Shown in pieces: positions 1 through 11,870 of a DNA stretch of 64,000 bases. The notes under the pieces were generated by a model. The model ran no database searches. It was not told where the DNA came from and saw nothing but the letters and a program-made list of their open reading frames with translations. A program made the position numbers and the translations under genes. Source of the stretch: Sialis fuliginosa (taxonomy: Eukaryota > Arthropoda > Insecta > Megaloptera > Sialidae); NCBI GenBank assembly GCA_961205875.1, contig OY540809.1, positions 19,852,267 through 19,916,266 on the forward strand, in the 5' to 3' direction. Each line of letters opens with the position of its first letter. The stretch's first letter is position 1.

Positions 1-869
1 GACAGTTACAGTTACATAATTATTAATATATGAATATCAACAAAATTTAGTTATTATATAATAATCTTCTTATTGATTATAAGACACGGTTGTAAATTCA
101 AACCTCGATCGCGTCAATTGACGAACATTCACGCACTGATAATCAAAATGCACCAAAAAAGAAGAAAATATCCCTAGATAATATTGAGAAAATATTATCA
201 AATATTTTATGTAGTGTATGTAAAACAAAATCTCATATTTTATCAAAGAAATATGATCAAATCTTTGTCAAAGATCTTTGACATATTTATTTGATAGTGT
301 AAGTATACATTTTTTTAGTTATTCTTTTCATATCATTTTTTAAATAACAAAAAAATTTCGTAACCCATCGAAAAATATTATTAATTTAGGTATTATTTTT
401 ATAAATATATACTTATATAAAATTTAAGTAATTTATCTTAGAATTCATATAATATCTATAGTAGTTCCATAAAATAATAACATAATAAAAAATATAAAAA
501 ATTAATAATAGAAATACTGACATAAAGGAACAGCCTGTATATGAATTCATTAAAAATTGCATGAACGCTTTTCGTCGATGTAAAAATACATCTGTCCTTC
601 AAAAACTACCCAGTTTTTTAATTCACGCGTACATGACTGAAAATAAGTAATATTTACTTAAAATCTATCATCTTAAACTGTGTTCGAAATTATTTTATAT
701 CCAAATGAAAGTATAAAATTATGGCCTTTAATAATCTCGTTTACGAGAACGTTTCAAATTTTAACGCGATCAGAACGAAACAGTTTCAACTTTATTTATA
801 TATCTCGCCGAAAAAACGAAAAAAAAAAACTTTATTTGTAAATCTTGTAAAACAAAATACATGCATGAA
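1..869. other. AT-rich gene-free stretch
   Basis: I see no coding exon or clear repeat here. The open frame at 721-984 has a lysine/asparagine-rich product without any family signature, and its second half runs into a repeat tail, so it is not called as a gene. Confidence 0.6.
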
Positions 870-945
870 AATATTCATTGCAACGTGCGATGAAACAATC
901 GCCGATAGAACGACCAATGTGACGTGGCTTATACCCAGAAAAAAA
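870..945 (+). repeat. Retroelement-tail relic with GATGAAAC/ACCCAGAA motifs
   Basis: This segment shares an ordered set of motifs (GTGCGATGAAAC, CGATAGAACGACC, GGCTTATACCCAGAA) with copies at 14455-14540, 21593-21748 and 22900-22975. The arrangement looks like the degraded tail of a retroelement, and Penelope-like is one possibility. It is the most diverged of the four copies. Shared motifs are seen directly; the element class is inference. Confidence 0.45.
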
Positions 946-959
946 TCTGTAAAACCTTT

Positions 960-1500
960 TACGGTTCCAAAGAAACCCTATTAATCTCACGTTGTCATCT
1001 GTTCTTTATTTTGTCTCCCCCCTCTAACTCGGTAACTACTGGCTCAAAAAACCAAAAAAAAATTTTGTAACGAGGCTTTGGTAGGACTACAAACAACAGA
1101 TACTGAAGTCAACAATATCATTTTAAATTTTGGAATAATAGGGGGTGTCATAGAATTTTTATTTTTTTATTTTTATATCTTGGCATGTGAGGTGTCGAAA
1201 TGTAAATCGCTATTAGTAGAAATATATGACCCTATTTTTTATTATTTTTTTACACAAAAATGGCACCTGTAGGGGGCTCCAAGCAGTAATTTATGTTGTC
1301 TTCCCTACCCTCTAACTCGGTAACTACTGGTTCAAAAAATCTGAAAAAAAATTGGTAACGAGGCTTTGGCGGGACTACCAACGACTAATACAAAAGTCAA
1401 CAATATCGTGTCAAAATGTAGATCTCAATTAGTAGAATATGACCCTATTTTAATATTATTTTCTAACTCAAAAATGCACCTGTAAGTGGCTCCGAACATA
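960..1500. repeat. Dispersed repeat family A, tandemly duplicated
   Basis: Two diverged direct copies lie head to tail, about 1011-1295 and 1296-1500. Each runs from CTCTAACTCGGTAACTACTG through TAACGAGGCTTTGG to TATGACCCTATTTT and a CACCTGTA...GGCTCC end. The flanking CAAAGAAACCCTATTAATCT reappears inverted near 14020-14045, where a related element lies. The second copy is about 85 bp shorter. Confidence 0.6.
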
Positions 1501-1523
1501 CAACCCGTGTATGTCTTGACCTA

Positions 1524-2094
1524 CAAGGGAACCTTTTCAAGTGGCATATTCGGATCAAGTTTAAATTTTGTATATAGTTAGAGGGGGTCAGTGTAAGTAA
1601 GAAAAAAATTACCTTAGCTGCGGTAAAACGGTTTAAGGGGGTGAAACACCCCTATGAAAATGTGCAAAATAGTCATATATTTCAAATAACTCTGAAACTA
1701 ATGAAGATTTTAAAAAATCTTTAATACAAAACTTTTATGATTTTTTGTGCTCTTTCAAATGACAACAGTAGAAATTCGAAAAAATGAAAAATAAATAATG
1801 GGGTGGGTGGGAGGTGGGGCTTTAACGGTTTCAACTTTTTCTAATTTCGACTGTCGCCATTCGAAAGAGTATAAAAAATCATGAAAATGTTGTATTATAG
1901 ATTTTTTTAAATCTTCATTAGTTTCAGAGTTATTTGAAATATATGATTATTTTGCACATTTTCATAAAGGTGTTTCACCCTCTTAAACCGTTTTACCGCA
2001 GCTAAGATAATTTTTTCTTACTTATCCTGACCCCATCTAATTATGTACAAAATTTAAACTCGATCCAAATATGCTACTTGAAAAGGTTCTCTTG
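1524..2094. mobile_element. Foldback (MITE-like) element with about 270-bp arms
   Basis: The left half is matched by its reverse complement in the right half almost to the centre near 1800. The outer end reads CAAGGGAACCTTTTCAAGT on the left and the complement of nearly the same sequence on the right. A CTA trinucleotide flanks both ends (1521-1523 and 2095-2097), compatible with a 3-bp target duplication. It has no coding capacity, so it would be a non-autonomous DNA element; the superfamily is not determined. Confidence 0.75.
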
Positions 2095-2208
2095 CTAGTT
2101 ATTTATATGTTTAAATTGAAAAAAGAATGTATTTGAATTTCTTTCTCTATCCTTTGTAAATTCCGATACTATTTAAAATATAATTTTTTATAAACCCCTA
2201 AATTTCAG

Positions 2209-2386
2209 CCCGGAGCCCGTACTACGCGCCACCCCTGCGTTTAATACAACACCCACCCCAAAAAACACATCGCTCCAAGTAATCGATCCAGTCAGACCTA
2301 ACCCAGCACAAGAAATACCGGCAACGATACTAGACTGTACGAGCGAGACAACAGCAGCGAACATGACGTGCCGTGACAGCGCGTGA
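2209..2386 (+). CDS. Possible last coding exon of an unidentified plus-strand gene
   Basis: A TTTCAG acceptor at 2203-2208 opens a 58-codon frame. It begins with one base of a split codon, continues PEPVLRATPAFNTTP and ends at TGA 2384-2386. Base composition is far more GC-rich than the surroundings and the product is rich in Pro, Thr and Ala, unlike the poly-Lys/Asn/Phe output of random AT-rich DNA here. I do not recognise the protein. If it is real, the rest of the gene lies left of the window. The alternative is that this is only the CpG-rich shore of a promoter. A second frame (RSPYYAPP...) is open for 23 codons from the same acceptor. Confidence 0.33.
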
Positions 2387-2391
2387 CGTCA
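2384..2391. promoter_or_regulatory. Palindromic CRE-type site TGACGTCA
   Basis: A perfect TGACGTCA octamer lies in a CpG-rich block (about 2210-2500), with a second ACGTCA-like half-site near 2418. CREB/ATF-family factors bind such sites. Whether this is a promoter is unproven, because no nearby transcript start can be tied to it. Confidence 0.3.
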
Positions 2392-3664
2392 TCACGAGAC
2401 GGCGGCGGGGGCACAGCACGTCATGTGACTCACGAAACTATCGCCGATTGGCCGTAACGCAAGGGGCTCGACCTGGCAACAGAAACGTTACAGACCGTGC
2501 GGGTGTATGTGTGTACGTGAATGTATACGTGTGTGTAATACGTGTTTTTTCGAGGAGCACATTCGACCTTTAGTCGTGAGACGTGATTTCATAAAAATAT
2601 GATTTAATTAATTTTTCCTTATTGATATGAAAATTATTTGTTTTCTGCACAGTAAAAATAATTTTACATCACCAAAAAAAATGTCTTATATTATTTAGCG
2701 GGAGGGGCCCGCCGAAAATCCTGTACCAATTTTGTTACGCATACAGGCAGTCCATTATAAAGATACTTTCATATTCATTAATTATAAAAATTATAAAAAT
2801 ACAACCCAATTATATAATTAACATAATTTAAAAATGCTTGCATTTTAAGCATTTTTTTACTCCTACCAACTTCTATCTTTCAGATTACAAACAAAAGATT
2901 CTAAATAGGTCAAGTAACATTTAAATATGATATATTTAATACATCAAAAGATGGATCAATACTGCAACCGCACTGCCAGTTATTTCTCTACATGTTTATT
3001 TAAGAGAAAAAAAGGGAAGTTTTGTCACAGACATTTTTTACTATTTTTTTTCGTCAATGTGATTTTTAGTCGTCAAATTTAAGTAATTGTAAAGAAAAAA
3101 AATTAATAATAAAGACTTTAGGTGTCATTCGAAGAATCGAAGTATTTTTTTCTGTGAGGATAGTTGGAGTAAAGTGGGGTAAATGTAAATACATTTATGC
3201 TAATTTTTATTTAACTTTTATTACTATTTTAATAGGTGTACAATACTGTACAACTATACATGTATTTTTAAATTTTAGTTTCTAAATATTTTAACCAGAA
3301 AGTCATTACCCCATGGCAATGTAATTGTACTAGAGAATTATATTTAAGGGGTAGTAAAGAAATAAAATTACTGATTTTGGCTTTGATATTAATTTAAAAA
3401 AATTAAAAGACAGTTTTTTTTTTAAAGTAAAAAAATCAAAATCAAACATTGAAAACTGATTAGATTTACATGATCCACAGCTCATTCGAAAGCTGACCAT
3501 TTCTAGTATTTGAGTCAAAAGTTCAAACATTTATATCATCCCCTGACGCAATGTGCCAAGGGTTAAAAGAGTTCTAAAAATTATCCCTCAATTTTTTCTA
3601 AACTTTGAAAGCGTATATGGGTTGTAAAAAAATACATTTTTTTCATCCCCGTTATTCACTGTCA
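2392..3664. other. Gene-free stretch
   Basis: The CpG-rich tail ends near 2570. After that the DNA is AT-rich with TG/GTAC runs (2500-2545) and poly-A/T tracts. I see no exon, RNA gene or clear repeat. Confidence 0.6.
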
Positions 3665-3990
3665 GTCAAGTAAAATTAACACTTTTAACTTTAAATTCCT
3701 ATAAATCGTGAAATAATGATCGCAAAATAATCGACTTGATATCATTAGAAAGTTGAAAATGTCTCTTATTTTTTGACGTGAATAACGACAAGAGTTTCAG
3801 GCCAGATACTGAGTGGACATTTCGGAAACTTGATGTAACGCGCAGAGATCAGTCTTACGCGCTAGCGTAAATTAGTATATCTCGAAACTCAGAGCAGCTA
3901 CCACGCGGGTTTTGGTCTCAAATTATAGATCTCAATTAGATCAACGAGGTGAACATGTAACCAGTTTTAATGAGTGATAAATTTAATATT
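3665..3990 (-). repeat. Dispersed repeat family B, inverted copy
   Basis: The segment with GGTCTCAAATTATAGATCTC and CTTACGCGCTAGCGTAAATT is matched in opposite orientation at 49500-49745 and more weakly at 63415-63580. Shared blocks include the GACGTGAATAACG end and the CACTCATTAAAACTGGT end. No open frame is conserved between copies. Confidence 0.65.
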
Positions 3991-4142
3991 ATAAAAAAAC
4001 AACAAAAAAAAATTAAATATTGTATGTCCACGATTGCGCTTGAATTGAAAAAAATAACACTATATTAGCATGTATTCTCTACGACGTAACGTTTTTAATT
4101 TTTTTTTATTAAAGTTTTTTTTTTAAATTGAATAAAAATATC

Positions 4143-4553
4143 TGCCTTGGGAACCACGGTACTTTCTTATACGTAATCCTAACAGTGAATTGTATACGTG
4201 ATTCTTTGTTTATTAAAACATTTCTAACAAACTAACAAGATAGAATAAAATGAATAATATAGGTAATAGGTATTATTCTCTCCATTATATAACAAGTGAT
4301 TTTTTTTAACGGAATTACTGAAAACGGATGTTTACTCTTGTAAATTTTTGGATTTTTGAATTATTTTTTAAATAAGAAAAAAATGTTTTAGATAAAAAAT
4401 GTCGAGTATATTATTATCTATAATTTATTCCCCATACATTTTTTCCAACATTTATGATTTAGCCACAAATAATTTTTTTATGTAATTATTTAGATTCACC
4501 TACACTGTTCACTCTCAATATTACGTATAAGAAAGTTCCATGGTACCTACGGC
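4143..4553. mobile_element. Foldback element of family C
   Basis: The left arm begins GCCTTGGGAACCACGGTACT and runs through TTTCTTATACGTAAT. The right arm carries the complement ending CCATGGTACCTACGGCA. The arms are about 65 bp and the interior is AT-rich and non-coding. Terminal TATAAGAAAGT blocks recur in a family seen at 4554-5092, 12330-12720 and 48275-48620. Confidence 0.65.
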
Positions 4554-5092
4554 AAACACACACACTGTTCAATCTCTGTAATACGTATAAGAAAGTCCCA
4601 TGACACTCATGGCAGATATTTCTCCTCTGTTATGAACTATTTGAATTATAATAAAAACATTTTTTCTTCAAAAATTTGTTTTTACGAAAAAATGAATAGA
4701 ACATAAATTATAAATATAGATATTACCTACATTTTTTAACTTGACCATGTTTCTCTATTTCGCACTGTTTCAGAGTAATTCGAAAAATTCAAAAATCGAC
4801 GTAGGTAAACATCCGTATCCGGTTGAAAGATCGTTTTCAAATATAGGACGTTTTCTTCCCAGACAAAAATTAATCTTAAATATAAAATTTCATCCTTCTA
4901 CGATTTGTCGTATTTGAGTTACAGCGCTTACAGACCGACAGACAGACACACAGACATCATGGCGAAAATAGTCAGAATGGATTCAGGGAAGGTCAAAATA
5001 CATAATTCCATCCGGAGTTCGAAAAAAATCGGCTTCACTATACTTACTTATACTATATGTATATTTCGTATACATGGTATAAGAAAGTAAAA
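4554..5092. repeat. Dispersed repeat family C, with GACAGA block
   Basis: It starts with a second arm-like end (ATACGTATAAGAAAGTCCCA) adjoining the foldback. It contains GAATAGAACATAAATTATA (also near 20910) and a CAGACAGACACACAGACATC block at 4936-4960. Then come GTCAGAATGGATTCAG and a GTATAAGAAAGTAAAAAT end. The copy at 48275-48620 shares the same order of blocks, which marks a defined element rather than chance similarity. Confidence 0.65.
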
Positions 5093-5415
5093 ATAAGAAG
5101 TAAATTTTTATATTTCGCTTGTAAATATTAATTAATTAATTGTTTTTATGTTATATTATACAATACTAGTTATATATTTATTTATTTATTTATACTAAGT
5201 TAACAGAAACATTCTGTGTCTATTTTACAAAAATTCAAACGTTTCTGTGCAACAAAAAATAAAATAAAGATGTATCAATCCATGAATCTGAGTTTTATTT
5301 AACCCCCCATGTCAATCCCTCGACTGTGCATCCCGACACAGTCACGCCTATATTTTTTCAAGACTGTACTTAAAAATTCCAAAAGATAGCAAACTACTTC
5401 GATTACATAAAAAAA

Positions 5416-6213
5416 ATATCGGTATGGAGAACCATACATGACTTCCATGTTCTTTCTATCTTTTTAAATAATTTTTAAATATAATTAAATAAATATTTTA
5501 TTTATATAACCTACTACTATGAATATACATATCGTAATACATTAAAAAAACATATATACTTACAACGGTTACAGCTCTTTTTGCCATTTGTATATAAATA
5601 TTAGTTTTCTAATGTCAAAAACAAAATTCACATTCGTAGAAAAACTAATTTGACAATTTGAATTTAGTTGCATTTGTTTCCTAGGCAACATGAATTAATG
5701 ACATATTAGTATTTAAAATTCAAATTTTAAGTGTGTATTTCACCCCTTTAATGGCTGTTTAGGCACGTACAAATAATAAATGTCCCTTATATTCAATTGA
5801 ACTGCAAATGTACCAAATCTTATCAAAATTAGTGAGATAATACTCGCAATATTCACTTTTTAGACGAAAAAAGTTACAAAATTTCGAATATTTCTAAGAC
5901 CCCTAATCCGATTAGCACCAAAATCAATAGGTCTGGAGTACTCACTGAGACAAATATTTTCCCCAAAAATAATTCAGATCGGTGCATTTTTACAGTAGTT
6001 ATCGTGAACGAAAGAAAATTCTACATCCGCACAGACACACAGACACACAGACACACGGACACACAGACACACAGACACACGCACAGCCGCCATGCGGAAA
6101 TTAACTTTTCTTTACGTTTTGAAGTTAGTACAATCAGAATTTGTCATTTTCTCGGACACGATTTTTCGATGGTATTACAATACTTCCATTTCCTTCGGAA
6201 CATGGAAGTAACA
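5416..6213. mobile_element. Dispersed element family D, left member of inverted pair
   Basis: About 800 bp, nearly identical in reverse complement to 8403-9190. One end is ATATCGGTATGGAGAACCAT. The other end is a hairpin, ACTTCCATTTCC...GGAACATGGAAGT (6181-6211), preceded by a (CACAGA)n block at 6030-6083. No transposase frame is present. The short frame at 6004-6240 is just the translated CAGACACA repeat. Confidence 0.75.
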
Positions 6214-6574
6214 AGCTTGGGGTCGAGTGAGACCCTTTAGGTCCACACAATCAACTTCCCAACATGGTGTGATTATAAATACTTGAGTACTGATTATTTA
6301 TTATTTCCGTATAGTTTATGTGAACATTTTTTTAATATGTAGGTATATAAAAATTTTTAATGGAATTGGTCAGAAATAAAACTCACCTTTGTATTATGAA
6401 TATTAGTTTTCTAATATCCTAATGTCATGATTTATAGACTTATTTATTAGTATTTAAAATTCAAATTTTGAGGGTAGTTTTCGCCTTTCATCCCTTCTAT
6501 GGCTGTTTAGACACGTATAACAAAAAAAATACTGAAATACATTTTTCATTATTTGTATTGTAGAATATTTATGC

Positions 6575-6832
6575 TCTTTCAAGTAAATCCAACCAAAAAA
6601 AACTTTACACCCCTTTTTACCCCCTTAATCACGTCAAGACACTTTGATTGGCACCCCAACGAAGTTAAAAAAATGACACGAACATACGAACGTACGTACA
6701 TACACACACACACAGACATCATTCTAAAAATAGTGTAAATATACTATAGTGACCTTAAAACATACATTTATGTTGAAATTTTTGATTTTGATTTTCGGAC
6801 CGATTACAATAACTTCCAGTTGGGAAGTTAAT
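6575..6832. repeat. Dispersed element family E
   Basis: About 260 bp, matching in reverse complement 54001-54295. It contains CACACACAGACATCATTCTA, then TTTTCGGACCGATTACAATA, and ends in a hairpin AACTTCCAGTTGGGAAGTTA. Its layout (GACA block, spacer, terminal hairpin) parallels family D although the primary sequence differs. Confidence 0.65.
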
Positions 6833-7370
6833 AATATACTTTCCCCCACTTTCCCTTATTTTTAAATGCGCCTTTACAATCTTTCCGAAAGATAATCTTT
6901 TTGGGTTCTGAATTTCTGAACAACCGATATTATAATCTAATATACAATTTATTTCACTCGAAGTATATACGTGTTGCAACAATATAATAAATTATTAGAG
7001 CATTATTTGATAAGAGCATTACGTTCAAGTATTCCAAATATAAACAAGCATAATATATATTCTGAAACTCTGTCAGGCAGGCGCACATATTCATGCAACT
7101 TTATTGGCGTTCGGCCTATTCTAGCTAAAATATAGGTCGCAGTTTAAAATAATACATCTCTACCTGATTCATTCATTCTACCTCTCTACAAAATTAAAAT
7201 ATCAAAACGTAATTTTAGAAATATTTTTAAACAATAATACAAAATTATATTGTAGATGCAATTTTGAAAATTCAGAGAAATTTCAAAAATACTTTGCTAT
7301 TTTTTTATATTATACTAACGCCCTACCTTAACTATTACAGCCTCACATTTAACTAAATATATACATATCA
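6833..7370. other. Gene-free spacer
   Basis: AT-rich sequence with no exon or repeat that I can define. Confidence 0.55.
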
Positions 7371-7700
7371 TACTAGCTGTGCCCGCGGTTTCGCTCGCGT
7401 GGATTACGGAATTATTGTTTAGGATTTTTGAAAAATATAATTGAATTAAAGTACAAACACGATTAGTTATTATTGTAATAATAACTAATCATCACCTAAA
7501 TTACCAACAAATACGAATCTGAACAAAAAGTACAAATAATTTTAGTTCTGTTTAAATGCCGACCGAGCGCATGCAAATCGTTCCCTCTGCCCCGCTACGA
7601 CGCGGCACTTATTTAAAGTAATTTCCTAAACTATACGACTAAATTGGATGCTGTAAAGGGCAAAAAAAGACAGACAGGCGTTGAGCTTTATATATAGATA
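7371..7700 (+). repeat. SINE-like dispersed repeat family F, short member
   Basis: The head reads CTAGCTGTGCCCGCGGTTTC followed by GCTCGCGTGGATTACGGAATT. The tail reads AAATTGGATGCTGTAAAGGG then GACAGACAGGCGTTGAGCTT. The same head and tail bracket a longer member at 47304-48067, and the head recurs at 50273. Heads of this type are abundant in Lepidoptera and other insects. I see no certain tRNA-type promoter boxes, so SINE is only a working label. Confidence 0.65.
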
Positions 7701-8402
7701 CCTTATTATATTAAGGATAACATTAAAATTACGTTGGTAATATTGGTAAATCTACTTTCAAAGAGCATTTAATTGGGAATTTTTTCAATTAAATAATTAA
7801 TTGAAAAAATAATTAATTTTTTCTAAGAAAAAAATTTTTCCCCTTGGCATAAAATAATTATCACAGAGCCTAAATAAATTCTAGGGTCTTAAGTTTTCTA
7901 GTAATCTAAGTTTTCTTTCTATTACCTATAAAACGACACATAAATTCGTGTTTCTACTGAACCTGAAATTAAATAATCAAAATCCAAATAATATCAACTG
8001 ATGCACTGAAATTTGAATTAATTATATTAGCCTTTAGTGATTCTTAAACGTCCAATCTAGTTGCTAGTAATTGAACTACATATCCTGTAAACAAAAAAAT
8101 GCATGGCTATGTCACGGACTTGCAAAAAAATAATTTGCTATAGTTGTAATAAATGTAAATATAAAGTAAATTATATGCATTTTATGATGTACACCTATCA
8201 TCACTGCTTTTAGTGATCTTGAATGTGTTGGGTTCTGCAAGTCAAATAAAATTTCGAAAAAAAAATTATAAGGCACTCACTCTAGTTGACTAGTGTTTAT
8301 TAAGTAAAAAATATAAATGATAATTTAGTTATATTTGAAAATTAATGCATTCCAAAAAGTTACTAGTGTGCGTAGAATAGCTATGTGTGAGTTTTTCTGT
8401 TT
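7701..8402. other. Gene-free spacer
   Basis: AT-rich with no recognisable gene. A local inverted motif around 7790-7815 (CAATTAAATAATTAATTG) is simple sequence. Confidence 0.55.
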
Positions 8403-9190
8403 TTACTTCCATGTTCCGAAGGAAATGGAAGTATTGTAATACCATCGAAAAATCGTGTCCGAGAAAATGACAAATTCTGATTGTACTAACTTCAAAACAT
8501 AAAGAAAAGTTAATTTCCGCATGGCGGCTGTGCGTGTGTCTGTGTGTCTGTGTGTCTGTGTGTCTGTCTGTCAGGATGTAGATTTTTTTTCGTTCACGAT
8601 AACTACCGTAAAAATGCACCGATCTGAATTATTTTTGGGGAAAATGTTTGTCTCAGTGAGTACTCCAGACCTATTGATTTTGGTGCTAATCGGATTAGGG
8701 GTTTTGGAAATATTCGAAATTTTGTAACTTTTTTCGTCTAAAATGTGAATATTGCGAGTATTATCTCACTAATTTTGATAAGATTTGGTACATTTGCAGT
8801 TCAATTGAATCTAAGGGACATTTATTATTTGTACGTGCCTAAACAGCCATTAAAGGGGTGAAAAACACACTTAAAATTTGAATTTTAAATACTAATATGT
8901 CATTAATTCATGTTACCTTGGAAACAAATGCAACTAAATTCAAATTGTCAAATTAGTTTTTCTACGAATGTGTTTTATTATGTTTTTGACATTAGAAAAC
9001 TAATATTTATACACAAATGGCAAAAAGAGTTGTAACCGTTGTAAGTATTTATGTTTTTTAATGTATTACGATATGTATATTCATAGTAGTAGGTTATATA
9101 AATAAAATATTTAAAAAAATGTATATATAAAAATTATTTAAAAAGATAGAAAGAACATGGAAGTCATGTATGGTTCTCCATACCGATATT
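8403..9190. mobile_element. Dispersed element family D, right member of inverted pair
   Basis: Reverse complement of 5416-6213 with scattered substitutions and small indels. The hairpin end lies at 8405-8437, the (TGTGTC)n block at 8536-8572 and the CCATACCGATAT end at 9179-9190. The overlapping open frames on both strands here are by-products of the repeat. Confidence 0.75.
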
Positions 9191-9304
9191 ATAACTTACT
9201 TTGTATATTATTTTAAGATATATTTTTCTAAGGATAAGAAAGGGTTCTCCAAAAAAACCTTATAGTTCTAACAAAGTTTGAAGACCACTGATATAAAGCA
9301 TAAC

Positions 9305-9614
9305 TGTGGGATGTCATTTATATTTGAGAAGCTGCAGAACAAAACCGAATAAATCCATTTTTGCAAATTAAAACTAAGTATTTCTGTCTTTTTATAGTGG
9401 ATTTGTTAGCTTTTGTTCCGCGACACGTTTTTAAAATCATTTTTAAATAGGTTTTAGCAATATTTGATCCGTGATCTTTGGTATAAAAAAATATTTCGTT
9501 TCAAAGTGGAAATATCCAGATTTGTTCCGCGGCTCCTCATTTAATACCCTTTTATTCGAGCAAAAGCTAATCTAACGCTATCTGTAGGGTATTAAATATA
9601 AATTACATCCCACT
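9305..9614. mobile_element. Small terminal-inverted-repeat element
   Basis: TGTGGGATGTCATTTATATT at the left end is matched by the complement AATATAAATTACATCCCACT at the right end (310 bp overall). Internal GTTCCGCG motifs occur twice (9415 and 9525). It is non-coding. The class is unassigned and I cannot define target duplications. Confidence 0.55.
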
Positions 9615-11524
9615 GAGAGTTCTAATCAATTGTATGATTTACATGAATGAACTAAAAGCAGTGGTGATAAGTTTACAACATAAAATTCATAGCATTACAT
9701 CATTATATATTTTTACAACTATGAAATCACATGTAAATTCTTATATAATAGCTTTAGCTTAGCTTTTGCTCTAGAGCAAATTATTTTATCAATTTGCTAA
9801 TTTTAATAGTCAATAATATACTACATAGTTAGGTTTTTTATCGATTTTTTAATAATAATAATAAGTAATTTTCTGACTGAATGCATTCCATAACATATAA
9901 CATTTCTTCCATTGTTTCAAATCGATATCAATGCATGCCAACAGTAATCGCAATTCTAATGAAATATACAAATAACTGTAATTTATGTATTATGTAACAG
10001 TAAGTAAATTAAACGTAGAATGCATTATTCTACACTATACATTATTCTGACACTGCCAAGGTCAAGTTAGATTTATTCATGGTCTGAAACGTCAAGTGAT
10101 GACGGGTAAATTATGCCGGCCATATGTTACACGAATAAAACTTCATTTAGATTGAATAGGTACAGTGAAATGCAAAAGTGGTCGAACAGTTTTTATTGAA
10201 ATTCGCTTATCACAAACATAGGAGGCCCCTCCCATTTGATTATTATAATATTTAAATCATTGTTCCATGTACCAAACAGACTCAGATATTTTGAAACTCA
10301 TTTGCTAGATAAAGAAGTATTCTTCATTTATAATAGGTACTATATATGTATGTATATTTGTGCGATTAAATTATTATGTAATCTACTGAAAATTGTATAG
10401 GTAAATTTTGTGGCAATAAATATTTGATATTCCGAATTTTAGTATTTAAATATTTTAAACTTGGTATAAAATTAATTAATGAAATGGACGTATATATATC
10501 CGTAAAAAAATTCATTTTTATTAATATCCTTAAAAGTTACAGACCAATTAAAAAAAAAACCTTAAAATTAAAACGACAATTTTATCTATGTAAAAAAACT
10601 GCAATAATTCGGTAAAAAAAATCAAAAAACATTTTGTAAAGGTTTATGTTTTCAAATGGCATGTTTCAAATTTAACATCAACACACACTGCCAAAGTTGT
10701 ATAAAAAAAATCTGTACACCCTTTATTAGCCTGTAACTTTTTACAGTTTCAATAAAAATTAAAAAAATTGAAAGGATGTTAAAGTAGAGGGTTCTATCTT
10801 TAATTAACTTTTTTAAATTTAAATTACGAATATTTTTACCCAAGTTATAACAGTTTAAACATTGCACAATTATTTGTTTGGTAAATTTTGGCGAATATAT
10901 ACGTTTAAAAATAAACCTAATTAACATATTTATTATATAAGATTGTTTACCAATAAAAAGTACTATTTCTGTTACACAGTTAAATTAAAGTTGCGCACGG
11001 ACGTCATTCTAAATATTTTATCACACTATTTATAAATAACTTATTCATGTATTAAAAATTTGATAAAGTAAACAGACAGGTAACAAATAAATTAAAAACC
11101 TTGAAACTTATAGAGAAATAAAAGAATTAAACACATTCCAATTATTATATTTATTACTTTAAATTTTACTAACGGGTCCAATATTACCCGGGGATATAAA
11201 TTTAATCTGTAATAAACCTATTAAACATTGTTTTCACTTATCACTAACTATTTACACAGTGCACGCGATACCTCTCCCAAATATTCATAAATTATACACC
11301 TGAATCTTCCTAGTAAAACACTCTATGCATTAGTGAAAACCGCAATAAAATCCGTTCAGTTTTTAGTGAGAAAAACGTGCACAGACAGACACACGTGGCG
11401 AGAGACTTTAGATTTCGTCTGCCCATCTTTTTCAAAATTAAAATTAAAAACGAGCCACATATGATTAAAAAGCCAAAGCTACTAATTTAACTCATATAAA
11501 AAACATCTGCCAAATAAATGCATA
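9615..11524. other. Gene-free stretch
   Basis: AT-rich, with frames at 10424-10615 and 10652-10927 that encode only Lys/Ile/Phe/Asn-rich products. A CAGACAGACACACGTGGCGA fragment near 11384 suggests a decayed member of one of the GACAGA-containing repeat families. No gene is called. Confidence 0.55.
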
Positions 11525-11870
11525 TTATAAGAAATTAAATTCTCTACAAAAAAAATTCTATACAATTTTCACGTAACATATGTCGTTCTTCAGGTATTTT
11601 GAAAAAATAAATAGTTTGGGATGTCACCCCTCCCCCTTACACACGATTTTGATGATTTTGAAAGACAGACCCAACGATCCAACCAAGTTTAATTAACATA
11701 GGTTCAATGGTTCATGAGTTATGCGTGTGACAAGGATTCAGGGAACAGATAGACAGGCAGACACACAGACAGATCTGAAACGGAAAGATCATTTTAAAAT
11801 ATTAAAATCGGAGAACAATTTTTTGTCTCATTTTAAAACGATCACAAAGCATCTCGTACCTTCGTTATTC
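11525..11870 (+). repeat. Dispersed repeat family G
   Basis: Contains TTTTCACGTAACATATGTCG, GGGATGTCACCCCTCCCCC, GTTCATGAGTTATGCGTG, an ACAGACAG block and TTAAAATCGGAGAACAATTT in that order. The same order occurs at 44130-44490 and, inverted, at 42405-42760. The 44 kb copy additionally keeps a CGACACGCAAGTGTTTGTC segment that this copy lacks. Confidence 0.7.

Noticed and set aside
6004..6240. Open frame with a Thr/His/Asp-rich peptide, also seen on the other strand at 8329-8619
   Set aside because: The peptide is the translation of (CAGACACA)n within family D; the two copies are the same repeat.
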